Shown in pieces: positions 1 through 8,977 of a DNA stretch of 64,000 bases. The position numbers and the translations under genes are program-made. The notes beneath the pieces were generated by a model that saw only the letters and a list, made by a program, of their open reading frames with translations, searched no databases and was not told the origin of the DNA. Source of the DNA: Kappaphycus alvarezii (taxonomy: Eukaryota; Rhodophyta; Florideophyceae; Gigartinales; Solieriaceae); the NCBI GenBank assembly GCA_002205965.3, contig NADL03000596.1, positions 620,001 to 684,000 on the forward strand, given 5' to 3'. Position 1 is the stretch's first letter. Every line of letters begins with the position of its first letter.

Positions 1-471
1 AACGCATGACTTACTTGACTTTTCTCAACTATAGAGGTATCACCAGTGCAAATCTCTTCTTTCAACACTGGACTCTGGATACTCGTCTTAGTTGCCTAAC
101 CTCTGCAACAAGACATTCAAAGTCACTCATACTCGGCCCAACCGGAGCGTTATTTCCTTTCGGCGGACCTCTTAGTTTTCCGAGTCATTGTCAATAACTT
201 GAGCATTATTCGATCAATCTTTTTCTCACGGTCATTATGCTTCCATGGCCTGCAACCTACTTTGTGACAACAAAGCAGCGGTTCTCCTTGTACAAACTTT
301 CTATCTCTGGATCAAATCGACGATTCCTGTTTCGAATTTGACCACGGTTGTACCTCTTCTCCACGTTACCGATCTCCATTGGTGCGGGAGCCTGGTTTGG
401 AACATAACTCGAATGTTCACCAAACCTTGAGAACATCCCAGATCCACGTAAAGCATTGTCAACATTCAGAG
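1..471. other. Unassigned flank of a retroelement fossil
   Basis: No gene can be supported here. The stretch lies downstream, on the minus strand, of the Gag fossil that begins at 472, so it may be more of the same element, but no pol motif could be read. A short plus-strand frame at 245-430 has a faint look of a Copia RNase H end and is treated under rejected observations. Confidence 0.3.
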
Positions 472-1040
472 CTATCCGGGCAGCTTCATCGACGTTCGCA
501 ACATTCTTTTGAGTACTTCTAGCCTAACCTGTGGCTTAAGTCCAGAGACAAACTTATCTAGCATTTCATCCATTGAGATACCAGGGATGCTCAGAGCCAC
601 ATTTCTAAACTCTGAGAGATAAGCGGCAACAGAGTACTTCTGATGCAATGTCCTTAGCTTGTCTCTTGCACGTCGAACACTGTCGGCGTGTATAAACTCA
701 GCTCGTACCAGATTCTTAAACTCGTCAAAAGAATCGGAACTGCATTGGAGGCAACTTTCATGAACCACCAACTTGCAGCTGTGCCCGTAAGCAAGGTTGT
801 AGTGTACATAATCCTAGCTCCATCGTTCAGTGCAAGATCCGTATTTTGCATCTGAACAAGCGTGAGATACTGTTCGAGCTGATGTAACCATGTTTCAACG
901 ACGAGCCGATCTCTAGTGCCCTTGAACTGCTCTGGCTTATTCGGCTTTAACAACGACATCTTGAACAACCTTCTTTTTCTTCTTTGACTTCTTCTCTCTT
1001 GACTTACTATCCACTCAATACTTGTAGGGAGCCTTCCCAC
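472..1040 (-). mobile_element. Ty3/gypsy-type Gag fossil
   Basis: This is a fossil of the capsid (Gag) region of a Ty3/gypsy-like LTR retrotransposon, read on the minus strand. The seen features are the family's typical pattern: a PEQFKGTRD-like opening, a TWLHQLEQYL stretch, an AASWW block, then an F-NLVRAEF / ARDKLRTLHQ / VAAYLSEFRN block ending in FVSGLKPQVR, which matches the retrotransposon Gag domain in order and spacing. The element is broken (at least one break within Gag). No protease, reverse transcriptase or integrase was recognised in the 470 bases that remain before the window edge. Age: not recent, but still easy to recognise. Confidence 0.75.
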
Positions 1041-1799
1041 GGCGACGGGTCCTCTTCCCGCAAGAGAGTGATAAAGTACTCTTCGTAACCCACACTCGAG
1101 AGCTACGGTGATCTAGATCCGTTCGGGATATCCCCACCAGTCTTTTGATAAAGACCCTCCGGTGTCCTTACCCTATAAGAAAAGATCTTCAGCCGACCAA
1201 AAGGTACTTCTCAATCACAGAACCTAAGTTCTTTCCACACTACTCGATGAGGATGCTCCTACCTGATCAAACCTAAATCGCGTTACTCGAACCCTTGTCC
1301 CAGTCGGTCGACCTAGCTAACAGCCAATAGTCGAGAGGATTATTTGAGAATACGTAGGCGACTCGGCGCAGAACAATCACAATCAAAGAAGGCGAAGATA
1401 TTGAAGATACCTTCCAGCCTATCTAGTTCTCCCGGCAGAACTAGACTACTAGCATTCACCTGGCACTCCAGCCCACAGTCGTGGTATCAACCGACTCCCT
1501 TCGGCCACCTAGGCGATGCTACCAGTGAAACGAGAGAGTAGTTGGGGCAAAGGAAGACAGTTAAAATAAACTCAAATGTTGACTTTGATCGATGTTGAAA
1601 AATGTTTGATGCTTCTTAATGCCGCTACTCGGCATCTGTGACCTCTTATATAGTGGTTTGTACCCTCTTAAATGGATGTAAAATTACACATATCAAAGAG
1701 ACGCGTTACAGCAATGCAATATAAAAACTACACGAAAAAAAATTCTAAAAATCGTATTTGCCACGCTAATTTCATTGCTGGCAAATGTCCAGAATGATC
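1041..1799. other. Leader/LTR-like stretch next to the Gag fossil
   Basis: No gene is seen. On the minus strand, the stretch upstream of the Gag fossil contains a TATA-like CTATATAAGA around 1,650, which would fit a promoter in a 5' LTR, but no matching LTR copy or clean TG...CA ends could be defined. A small hairpin, ATGCCG-ctact-CGGCAT, lies near 1,620. Confidence 0.25.
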
Positions 1800-2565
1800 C
1801 AGGACCTTGTAGAACAATCCATAAACTATTTGATTGTTACAACGCTTTGGGCGACGTCTGCTCATATGAGCGCTGAGAAATGATGAAAAGTTGCGGTGCG
1901 TATGCCATCGGAGGAAAAAATTCCAAGCCTTTCAAGCAGCGTTTGCCTCCAAATACTCTACATTGAGAGATTTATACGCGGCGGCCGATGGCCTGAAGCG
2001 CTATTTGGAGCAATCTGGAGACTGTGTCATGCAGAACATGTTTTATAATGGATGATAGCATAACCGTAACGTGGGAAACGTCTTCGTTTTCGCGCCGAAC
2101 GGGTGCATAATTGCATACGCTTTAAATGCACCGAGGTCCAGGCATGAATTAACCATTGCGGAGCGGGGAAATGTTTAAAATAAACTTGAACAAACATACG
2201 AAGCTTTCAAGGGAAGATGCGTCGTCGACCCCGCTTTTTGTAAAGGGCAGTATCCCTTCCTCATCACGTCTGCTTAAGATCACTTGACCACAGCAAATAA
2301 AGCGGCCGATGTGGTTCATATTCGGCAGGCAGCATCCGCCCGGCAAGCATCAGAATAAGGAATGAGGGCTCTACAAGGAAGTTTTGCCGTTTAAAGGGCC
2401 GTCTTTCGTATGAAGAGACAGGAGAAAGGAAGCTCATACCACTTTTGACAACGCATTTGTTAAACTTGCTTGCTCGCCCTTGTTGGAAATAAAAAACTCC
2501 TATTATCCTACATGCCACATCTAGGGGCAGAAGCGAATTATATTCTCACGCGGTACACTGATTAG
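1800..2565 (+). pseudogene. DDE transposase relic (HARBI1/DDE_Tnp_4-like)
   Basis: A decayed transposase of the DDE superfamily common in oomycetes, fungi and red algae. One frame can be followed from about 1,918 to 2,565: FQAAFASKYSTLRDLY, then the ADGLKRYL block holding the first catalytic Asp, QSGDCVMQNMFYNG, VGNVFVFAPNG, a NAPRSRHELTIAE block, GRCVVDPAFCKGQYPFLI, RQAASARQASE and a final YMPHLGAEANYI. The block that normally reads GSWHDS has Glu for the second Asp, so the active site is lost. Several in-frame stops (TAA, TAG, TGA) fall where Trp and Gln are expected; no frameshift is needed across this part. It faces the DUF6818 relic with about 60 bases between them. The family call rests on motif recall, not a search. 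Confidence 0.7.
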
Positions 2566-2628
2566 CCTTTTACCTTGTCATTTCTTTGCGAATGACAATG
2601 TAAACATTTACATGAGACGCTCGTGTCT

Positions 2629-3618
2629 CTATCCGGCTTTCTCACGACGCTTGCACTCTTCTGTAGGATCGAGAGCAATCTGTGCTCTCTCTTCCTCTCT
2701 CACGCGTTCCATCCAAGCTAATTCCTCACGCTGTTCTTCGCGCCATTTCTTTTCATCTTGACGATCCAGTTCCCTCGTTTCCCTGTTTTCGTCTCTGCAG
2801 GCCTGCTTTTATGTCATCTGCATCTTATAAAGCTCCATTATCTCGGCCATTCCCGTGGTTTGACCTTTCCTTGAGGATCGTTTGCGGACGAGTGGACCAG
2901 TGACAGGGTTGAGAGACTGCGAAATTGGCGTGCTCCCTCGTATCTCCAGTAACCATTCCGAATCGTTCAGATCATTTTCATCCTCCATGGGAATCGTTTC
3001 CTCCTCCTCTCCACCTGACTCGAAGGCGCATAGAATCTCCTCCGAATTCTCCCCCTCCCAATGTCCGCGCGCTCTGTCATGCTGTACCGGATTCTATTTG
3101 CACGCTCGACGTCATGCAGAATCGTAGGGTCACCGGTAGGTACATTTCGGCGGTGAAGGCAGGAAAATTTCCTCTTCAGGCTGTCGACATTGCGATTCCG
3201 TTCTGGATAGAGTTTGTTCTGTTTTCTTACGACACAGTCCCATTCCTCTTTCGCAAGCGGAAGCGAATCCTCCAAAAGCTCAAGAAGGTTGTCCACCTCT
3301 TGCCGAGTGAAGCCCGATCCACGACCGTCACCTACATCTCTCGCTCCGCTTCCCTTATTCTTACCGAGTCGTGCAGATTCCGTTGCCTTTCCCTTGCAAA
3401 TGGGCGCCTTGGGAGTAAGTTTTTTAAAATTTCTCTTTGCTTGGCTGGCTGGGAAGTAGTGGGGGCTGCTACCACCGGAGTGATAGGGGAAGCAGCGACT
3501 GCTCCGGTGGCGGGCGAAAGAGGTGGGAAACTTGGCGGGGTCCTCGTAGCGACCGACCGTGGAGCAGTAGAAGAAGGTTCTTGCCCTTTTCTTGCGATTT
3601 TGTCTGTCGCGTACAGCT
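2629..3618 (-). pseudogene. DUF6818 SANT/Myb-like protein relic
   Basis: A decayed protein with the DUF6818 domain, an uncharacterised SANT/Myb-like fold. Read on the minus strand, one open frame runs from about 3,618 to 2,967: a basic N-terminal region with KNKGSGARDVGDGRGSGF, then the domain itself with FTRQEVDNLLELLEDSLP, EEWDCV, YPERNRNVDSLKRKF, NVPTGDP and ANRIRYSMTERADIG. After a one-base shift near 3,055 the frame continues as an acidic linker (SGGEEEETIPMEDENDLNDS) and, past one in-frame TAA near 2,810, as a Glu/Arg-rich coiled coil (REEQREELAWMERVREEERA) ending at 2,629. No start ATG is seen at the upstream end. This order of SANT-like domain, acidic linker and charged coiled coil is what I recall for the family. 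It sits tail to tail with a DDE transposase relic, suggesting it was that element's DNA-binding partner. Confidence 0.65.
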
Positions 3619-4549
3619 TAGAATCGGTCCCGGGATGTTAGAGTGGGATCGAAGGACGGAATGCAGACGGCACCTTCGCTGTGGAGTTCTCGGTCCCGAA
3701 CGGCGACACGCGCGGATCTCTTGCTGGTGCCGACAGGGGAGTGGACATTCTGATTGATGGATTTCTGGCGGAAGGTGTTGTCCTGTAGCTGGGCGGTTGG
3801 AGCATGGGCTCAAGCGATAATGGCGCACGTTGTGCAGCAAAACAAGCAACGGACTCGCGACGGGAGGATGCGGATCGGGGAGAAGCTTCGCCTGGGCGAT
3901 GGACACGGTACGAAGCGATAGCAGACGTTCGTGCAGGAGGAGAAGGGCAATGGAAAAGATGTCTGGAGACATTTGTGTACGTACACAACCAACCTCGCTC
4001 GTGGTCTCACGACAGCAGGAATACTATTTTGCGTGCGCGCAAAATAGCCGATTTTGGCGCGAAAACGCCCTTTTGTTTACACGCAAAATGAAATTTGGGT
4101 AATACGGAGTCACTCAGTGTTACTCAAGATCGCTCACTTCGAAAATTCGTCGCTTTCGTCATCGCTAGATGTAAGCACAGTGCTTACACCGGGAGTTTTT
4201 CAGCCCGTTGTTTTCTGGGCTGGCCGAGATTTCAACCGGAGGCTCTTCTTCCGTCCTCTTTCCTGGGCTAGGCGTCGGTTGAGCACTTCTCCGGTTGTGC
4301 CTGTTCAGCAGGTTCTCCTAAATCATTAAATAAAGACCCCAGTTTCCCTCCTCTGTAGAGGTAGAATGAGTCGTGCAGTACAGTTCTTACTGAACAAACA
4401 GTCGCACCCAATCATGGCCGTGACTGAGCCACCTCCGTAAGATGCAATGACTTTTGACCTAAATGCTAGTTGGAAGAGCTATTGCAAAGCACGCCTTGCA
4501 TTAAAGCGAATGAGATCAACTGTATATGATCTTCTGAATGGTCTATTAA
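3619..4549. other. Spacer between two DNA transposons
   Basis: No gene is supported. The stretch has a perfect 10-bp hairpin at 4024-4047 (CTATTTTGCG, four-base loop, CGCAAAATAG), followed by GGCGCGAAAACGCC-like material, which could be a terminal or regulatory part of the upstream element, but no partner repeat was found near 1.7 kb. Confidence 0.3.
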
Positions 4550-4588
4550 GGTCAATCCCACTGCGCCACCCCAAAACGTAAAATAGAT
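4550..4588 (+). repeat. Left terminal inverted repeat of the Harbinger element
   Basis: Starts GGTCAATCCCACTGCGCCAC and pairs with the right end at 8939-8977. The strongest match is the shared 13-mer TCCCACTGCGCCA, followed by an imperfect match over about 20 more bases. Confidence 0.85.
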
Positions 4589-4895
4589 CGACAAGTACTG
4601 AACATTTATTAAGCAGCATAAAACATAGGAATAAGCTTTAAGTTTTGGTCCATCCATTCGCAACGGAACGTTCCCGTGTACAAACTGTAAACTCCAAATG
4701 CTGATATTCCCCTTCTTCATCCAATGCTGAAGGCCCCTTATTTCTTCTTGCAAACCATTTGTGCCTCCCTTTCATAGTGAACACAATTTATTCAAACACC
4801 CTGCAAATGGACTGTACTGCTTGGCTCTACTGCATCTGCGGTGCCAAAACAAGTCTAGAGTGTTCACACTATTTACTGACCGACTTCGATGCGCA

Positions 4896-6777
4896 ATATC
4901 TTCCGAGAGCGAGGAAGAGGACAGAATAATTGTTGCAGTTATATCCATTGTCGCGATCGCAATTAAAGATGAGAATGCATTGGGGGAGATGGTTAGCAAT
5001 ACTGAAGGCAAACGCCGGGGTGACTTGAGGCCTGGTAGTCGTCCGAATAAAGATTCAGGCGAACAGGCGGGGCGGAGCAAGTCGAAATTAACTATATACA
5101 ACGAAACCCCCAGATCTACCCATCATGTTAGAAATAGATTTTGAGAGAGGTTTAATAGTTTCAAGGGCAATATATGAAAGTATACGACGTGATATTGATG
5201 ATTTTGATACCTTCTTCAAACAAAAGGCCGACGCGATTGTAGTATTTGGGACTGGACTGCTGTACTCCACTGGTTCCTCTTCCTTTGTGATGTGGTATTT
5301 CAAAGGCCATACAGCTTAATATGAATTTACTGCATCTACTGTACTGTAAATTCAAACCACTGGTAGCCTTAAAACCAGGGATACTAGGCACTTCGCTGCC
5401 TTTACAGTTTTCTTTACCCTTCTGAACAAAGCGTATGACCCCATCGACACTTGGAATAGTTACAGGCGAGTTGCACACTGGATATTTCATCACTGCTTTA
5501 CCAATCAAAAGATGCCTTGACATCCCATACCACCTGGACCATTGTAGGTCTTAAATCTTGTCAGTGTATGTCACTTGTGCCGACTACAATTCTGAAAGAG
5601 CTACTTCCGATAACCTTTGCGTTATTTTACGGGAAAACCTTTGCATTAGCTCCTGTTAGACTACATTTTCCTTTAGTATGCAGCTCTCTCTAGTTCTAAA
5701 TAACCCTAGTTCGGAGCAGGCGGGTTGACCCAGCCAGCTTCAACCAAAGTTTCAATCACAGTTCAACCTAGATCTGCTCTTGTGCTCTTAACTCCCCAAA
5801 TCGACAGAACAAAAGCTAACAGCTGCGCTTCGTATGTTGAGTGGTGCAATTGCTGCTGAAAAAGTCGAAGAGTATGTTCGTCTATCTATTAGTAATATTT
5901 TGAAGTTTTTATTGCGTTTCTGTTCAGCTGTCACCACTATGTATGAGTAGACGTGGTTACGAAGGCCTGAAGCAGATGACATTATACTGATAGATGCAGA
6001 TTACGCATAAATTGGCTTTACGGGCTGTCTAGGTTGTGTCGACTGCTTTCTGTGGTTTCGGAATAAATGAACTATTGCATGGCAATTATTTTACAAGGGG
6101 AAGGAGATATGGTCAGCTTTTTGGGTGGAAGTGGTCTATGATGATAAATTAAGAATTTGGCATGCAATATTCGGCATACCAGGCTCAAATAACGACAAGT
6201 CGATCTTAGCTCAGAGTAGCTTCTTCAAAGACGTTAAAACTGGCCCTTGGCCCCCTATCAGCCCTCGAAAAATATTGCAGGTATGGAGCTGTCCTGGTCC
6301 TTTTTTCTGGCGGGCGGTATCTAACCCGAATTCGGTCTGTTCGCGGAAACCTACCAAAGTCCCCGGACTTAGAGGGAACAAAGGTTCAAAAGGCAACTAG
6401 ATTGTGCTACCAAAGAGGTATAGAGGGTATTAGAGGTACTGTATGGACGGTTCGAGATCTTAACAAGGCCGTCCAGACTGCATAAGTTAGATGACATTGG
6501 CCTAGTTTTTATAGCATTGTGCATTTTACACAACATGATAGCAGATGAGCGTGGATACCGTGGAACAGGAAATTTTGGGCTTAACCATGACCAGGATGGA
6601 TACTTAGAGGATCACGCTTTGTCTCTAAGAGATCTACCGCGGCCAACGGTTTCTTACGACCTTGTAGACCTGTATGGTGAGACTTTAGTCCCTATTGAGA
6701 ACCGCGAACAGAGCTTCAAGCTAAGGGACTCTTTGGATGAAGATATTGTGAACGCACAGGGGAATACGCAAGGTTGA
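4896..6777 (+). pseudogene. PIF/Harbinger transposase, decayed
   Basis: The catalytic gene of the element. The likely original start is at 4896, where ATA stands in place of ATG before SSESEEED, an acidic N-terminus usual for the red-algal type. Then come FERGLIVSRAIYESI and FDTFFKQKADA (about 5,145-5,235), the first DDE block GCLGCVDCFLWF (about 6,014-6,060) with its Asp, the second block WHAIFGIPGSNND (about 6,155-6,195), SFFKDVKTGPWPP, a PEFGLFAET block, and IALCILHNMIADERG (about 6,505) near the C-terminus, which ends with a REQSFKLRD motif. At least three frameshifts and several stops are needed to connect these blocks, and the Glu expected in the VER-like block is replaced by a stop. 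The product would have cut and pasted the element in the nucleus. It is convergent with the Myb-like gene. Confidence 0.8.
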
Positions 6778-7145
6778 ACCAAATAAATTGCAGACAAATT
6801 CGGCTTCAATTAAACGAATAACACACAACGATACGGCTGCAAGTTGCAGCAATCCTCCGTGGTTATCACAGGCAATCAAAATCATTCATTCAAACATGTA
6901 ATGCAATTTTACACGTTCAGCAATTATTGAGTGCCGATATTTTGGCGATTATGGGGATTGTGAGGCATTTGCCGGAACCGTCCTGGAATTTCCGTGTACG
7001 TCTCAGCGAAAGAACGTCCAAAATACTAGAGAAGAAGTTAACATCAATAGCGCCTGTGTTTCGTTTTATAAAAAAATGGACGTATCTCTAATGCCCAACT
7101 GCCCTATTACCCGATACATCATTGGGATCCTGCATGGTCGCATCT

Positions 7146-8441
7146 TCAGATGCACAATAACGGAAGGACTCTTTCCCAGCAATTAAATACGTCTCTCAAT
7201 TGTTCAGAAGGGTAAGTACGCCAAGAATTGGATGTAAAGATAGATTCCTCAGGCGTGGAAAGCACAGCGGAAGCTCTGCCGGGCGGACGAAGCTGACATT
7301 TGCCTAGGTATCTTCTATCTTCGGCTATCAGAATAGAAGGAAACGGAGCTCTCAGGCTTTGTATATTGGTCTGATTTGCGGAGCGGTCGCGATTGGTCGT
7401 GCAAGTTTCCACTCCAGTCGTCTTTGTCTCATCCTCAATCTCCGTGGATCGGCCCTCTGAAGATTCATTTCCTTGGAAGCAATCTCGGTCACTAGCGCTA
7501 GCGCATTGTTCAGTGCAGCGTGTTATCTCCCTCGCCACTGCCGCAACAGGTTCATGCATGAGGCTACTCTTGACAGACTGAAGTACCTGATGACTGAAGT
7601 ACAAAGCCAATTCCTCACGTTCTTTCGGCAATGCCCCTGAACTCGACCCGAAGAGATATTGCGACATTTTCCAGTTGAGCTGATATTTGTCTAACTGAAT
7701 CCTTCGCTCAGCAATCTAACGGCTCACTTACGTCTACTTGAGGACAGAATCTCCAATGTTTTGAATCGCTGTAGCAACGGATTTATTTGAGACCTTCTTC
7801 TCTGAATCATCTGTATTTGGCGTCTTGTGCTCCCGAGCCTTTGCGGCCTTGAAGCCCAGTGGGCGAGGGTTTGACTCATCAAATTTGAAGTTGACGAATT
7901 TAGCTCGAAGCATATCCGTTGCCTCATCCAAATATTTGAACGAAGCACCGAGGGGAAAAGGCTGCCTCACGTGGTAAGTTGGGCTTCGAATAACATTTTA
8001 AAGATAAGGAATCGCCTTCGAACCATCACTGTACAGCAGCTCGACGCAACGGAAGAGATCTTCCGGAGATGAATTTGCGGTCAACTTTATTCGCTAAATG
8101 CGACTCAGAAAAGCTCTCAAGCGAGCACATTATGGTTTAATCTTCATCCAGTGCTTTGAACAAGCTTCTAGAGAGCTCCCTGCCCAACTTCGTTCATCGC
8201 ACGGTCCACCTTTGTCCGCGGCGCCATTGCTGGCAATCGGGCTCGACGGGTACGGACAAATCACAGCGCGAAGCCGATGGCCCATGGTTATCTTGCTCAT
8301 AGATGCCCTGACGGCAGGGTGAAGTAGCGCCTTTGCGCCCACCTTCACCAAAGCAAGCAATTTGTCCTCATTCCATCCCAGGTCGCGCCCAGCTCCTTTC
8401 AACTTAGTTTCCGTTCTGAAATTGGGTAGTATCGACTTCAT
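7146..8441 (-). pseudogene. Harbinger accessory Myb/SANT (NAM-like) protein, decayed
   Basis: The second gene of the element. In PIF/Harbinger systems a Myb/SANT-like protein binds the transposon ends and brings the transposase into the nucleus. A single minus-strand frame of 432 codons can be followed: a trihelix-like block with LGWNEDKLLALVKVGAKAL, then SSLEACSKHWMKIKP (8,441-8,130), FPLGASFKYLDEATDMLRA and RPLGFKAAKAREHK (about 7,955-7,830), which is the NAM-associated C-terminal pattern, then PKEREELALYFSHQVLQSVK (about 7,620-7,565). Six in-frame stops (near 8,130, 8,091, 8,010 and a group of three at 7,720-7,736) interrupt the frame, but no frameshift is required. That pattern points to decay by base substitution rather than by indels. 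Confidence 0.7.
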
Positions 8442-8938
8442 TCTCTTCTACGGCTGCCATGTCCATGAATGTAGAGAAAAAATGTAAAAAACGATGAATC
8501 CAGCAATTGAGGCGTCCTGGCCTTATTGGTAACAGTGCTCGCAGATAAGGGTTTTTTGGGAAGTTTGCTTGAAGAAGTGGGGAGTTGATGAGATAGAATT
8601 TTTTTAAAGAGTGCTTGAAGAGGTGGAGAGGGTAGTTTAAGATATGGATCGTTGTTGTTGGTAGTGCTTGGGGATGGCGAAATAAACAAGGTGTGTAGGG
8701 CAAGTACCAGCGCATTGCGTTCATCAGTTTGTATAGGTCTTGCCGGTGGCACAATCGTTACTTTTTCGCGCTAACGAAATACTGAATGCTGATTGGGGGG
8801 CTATAGTATCGGATTCAAGCCCAAACCCTTTTTTGGGGACTAACCCTAGGTCGGTCCAAAGGATGTGCTGATTTTGGGATTTGGGTGAGTGCGGTGGGAA
8901 TGAAAATTTCCAAAACTTCCGCCGAAGTCCATTTTGAC

Positions 8939-8977
8939 TGAAAATTTACGGTTTTGTCTGGCGCAGTGGGACTGCTC
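8939..8977 (-). repeat. Right terminal inverted repeat of the Harbinger element
   Basis: The last bases, TGGCGCAGTGGGACTGCTC, are followed by TTA. The reverse complement matches the left end over TCCCACTGCGCCA and, less well, for about 20 bases further in. Confidence 0.85.

Larger units (their letters stand above)
4550..8977. mobile_element. PIF/Harbinger DNA transposon, full length, decayed
   Basis: A 4.4-kb class II element with both ends readable. The left end (4550-4588) and the reverse complement of the right end (8939-8977) share TCCCACTGCGCCA and continue as a C/A-rich stretch containing AAAACGTAAA-like sequence on both sides. The flanking trinucleotides are TAA or TTA (4546-4549) and TTA (8978-8980), which fits the 3-bp TWA target duplication known for PIF/Harbinger. 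Inside are two convergent genes, a DDE transposase (+, 4896-6777) and a Myb/SANT-like protein (-, 8441-7146), the two-gene makeup known for this superfamily. Both genes carry several disabling changes, so the copy is dead, but it is not truncated. Confidence 0.85.

Noticed and set aside
245-430. Plus-strand frame with CDNKAA near its start and MFTKP at its end, like a Copia RNase H domain
   Set aside because: The 45 residues between the two phrases do not match the family, and the neighbouring fossil is a gypsy Gag on the other strand. Too weak to list.
2925-3641. 238-codon plus-strand open frame
   Set aside because: Antisense to the DUF6818 relic, whose domain is recognisable; the plus-strand product has no known pattern.
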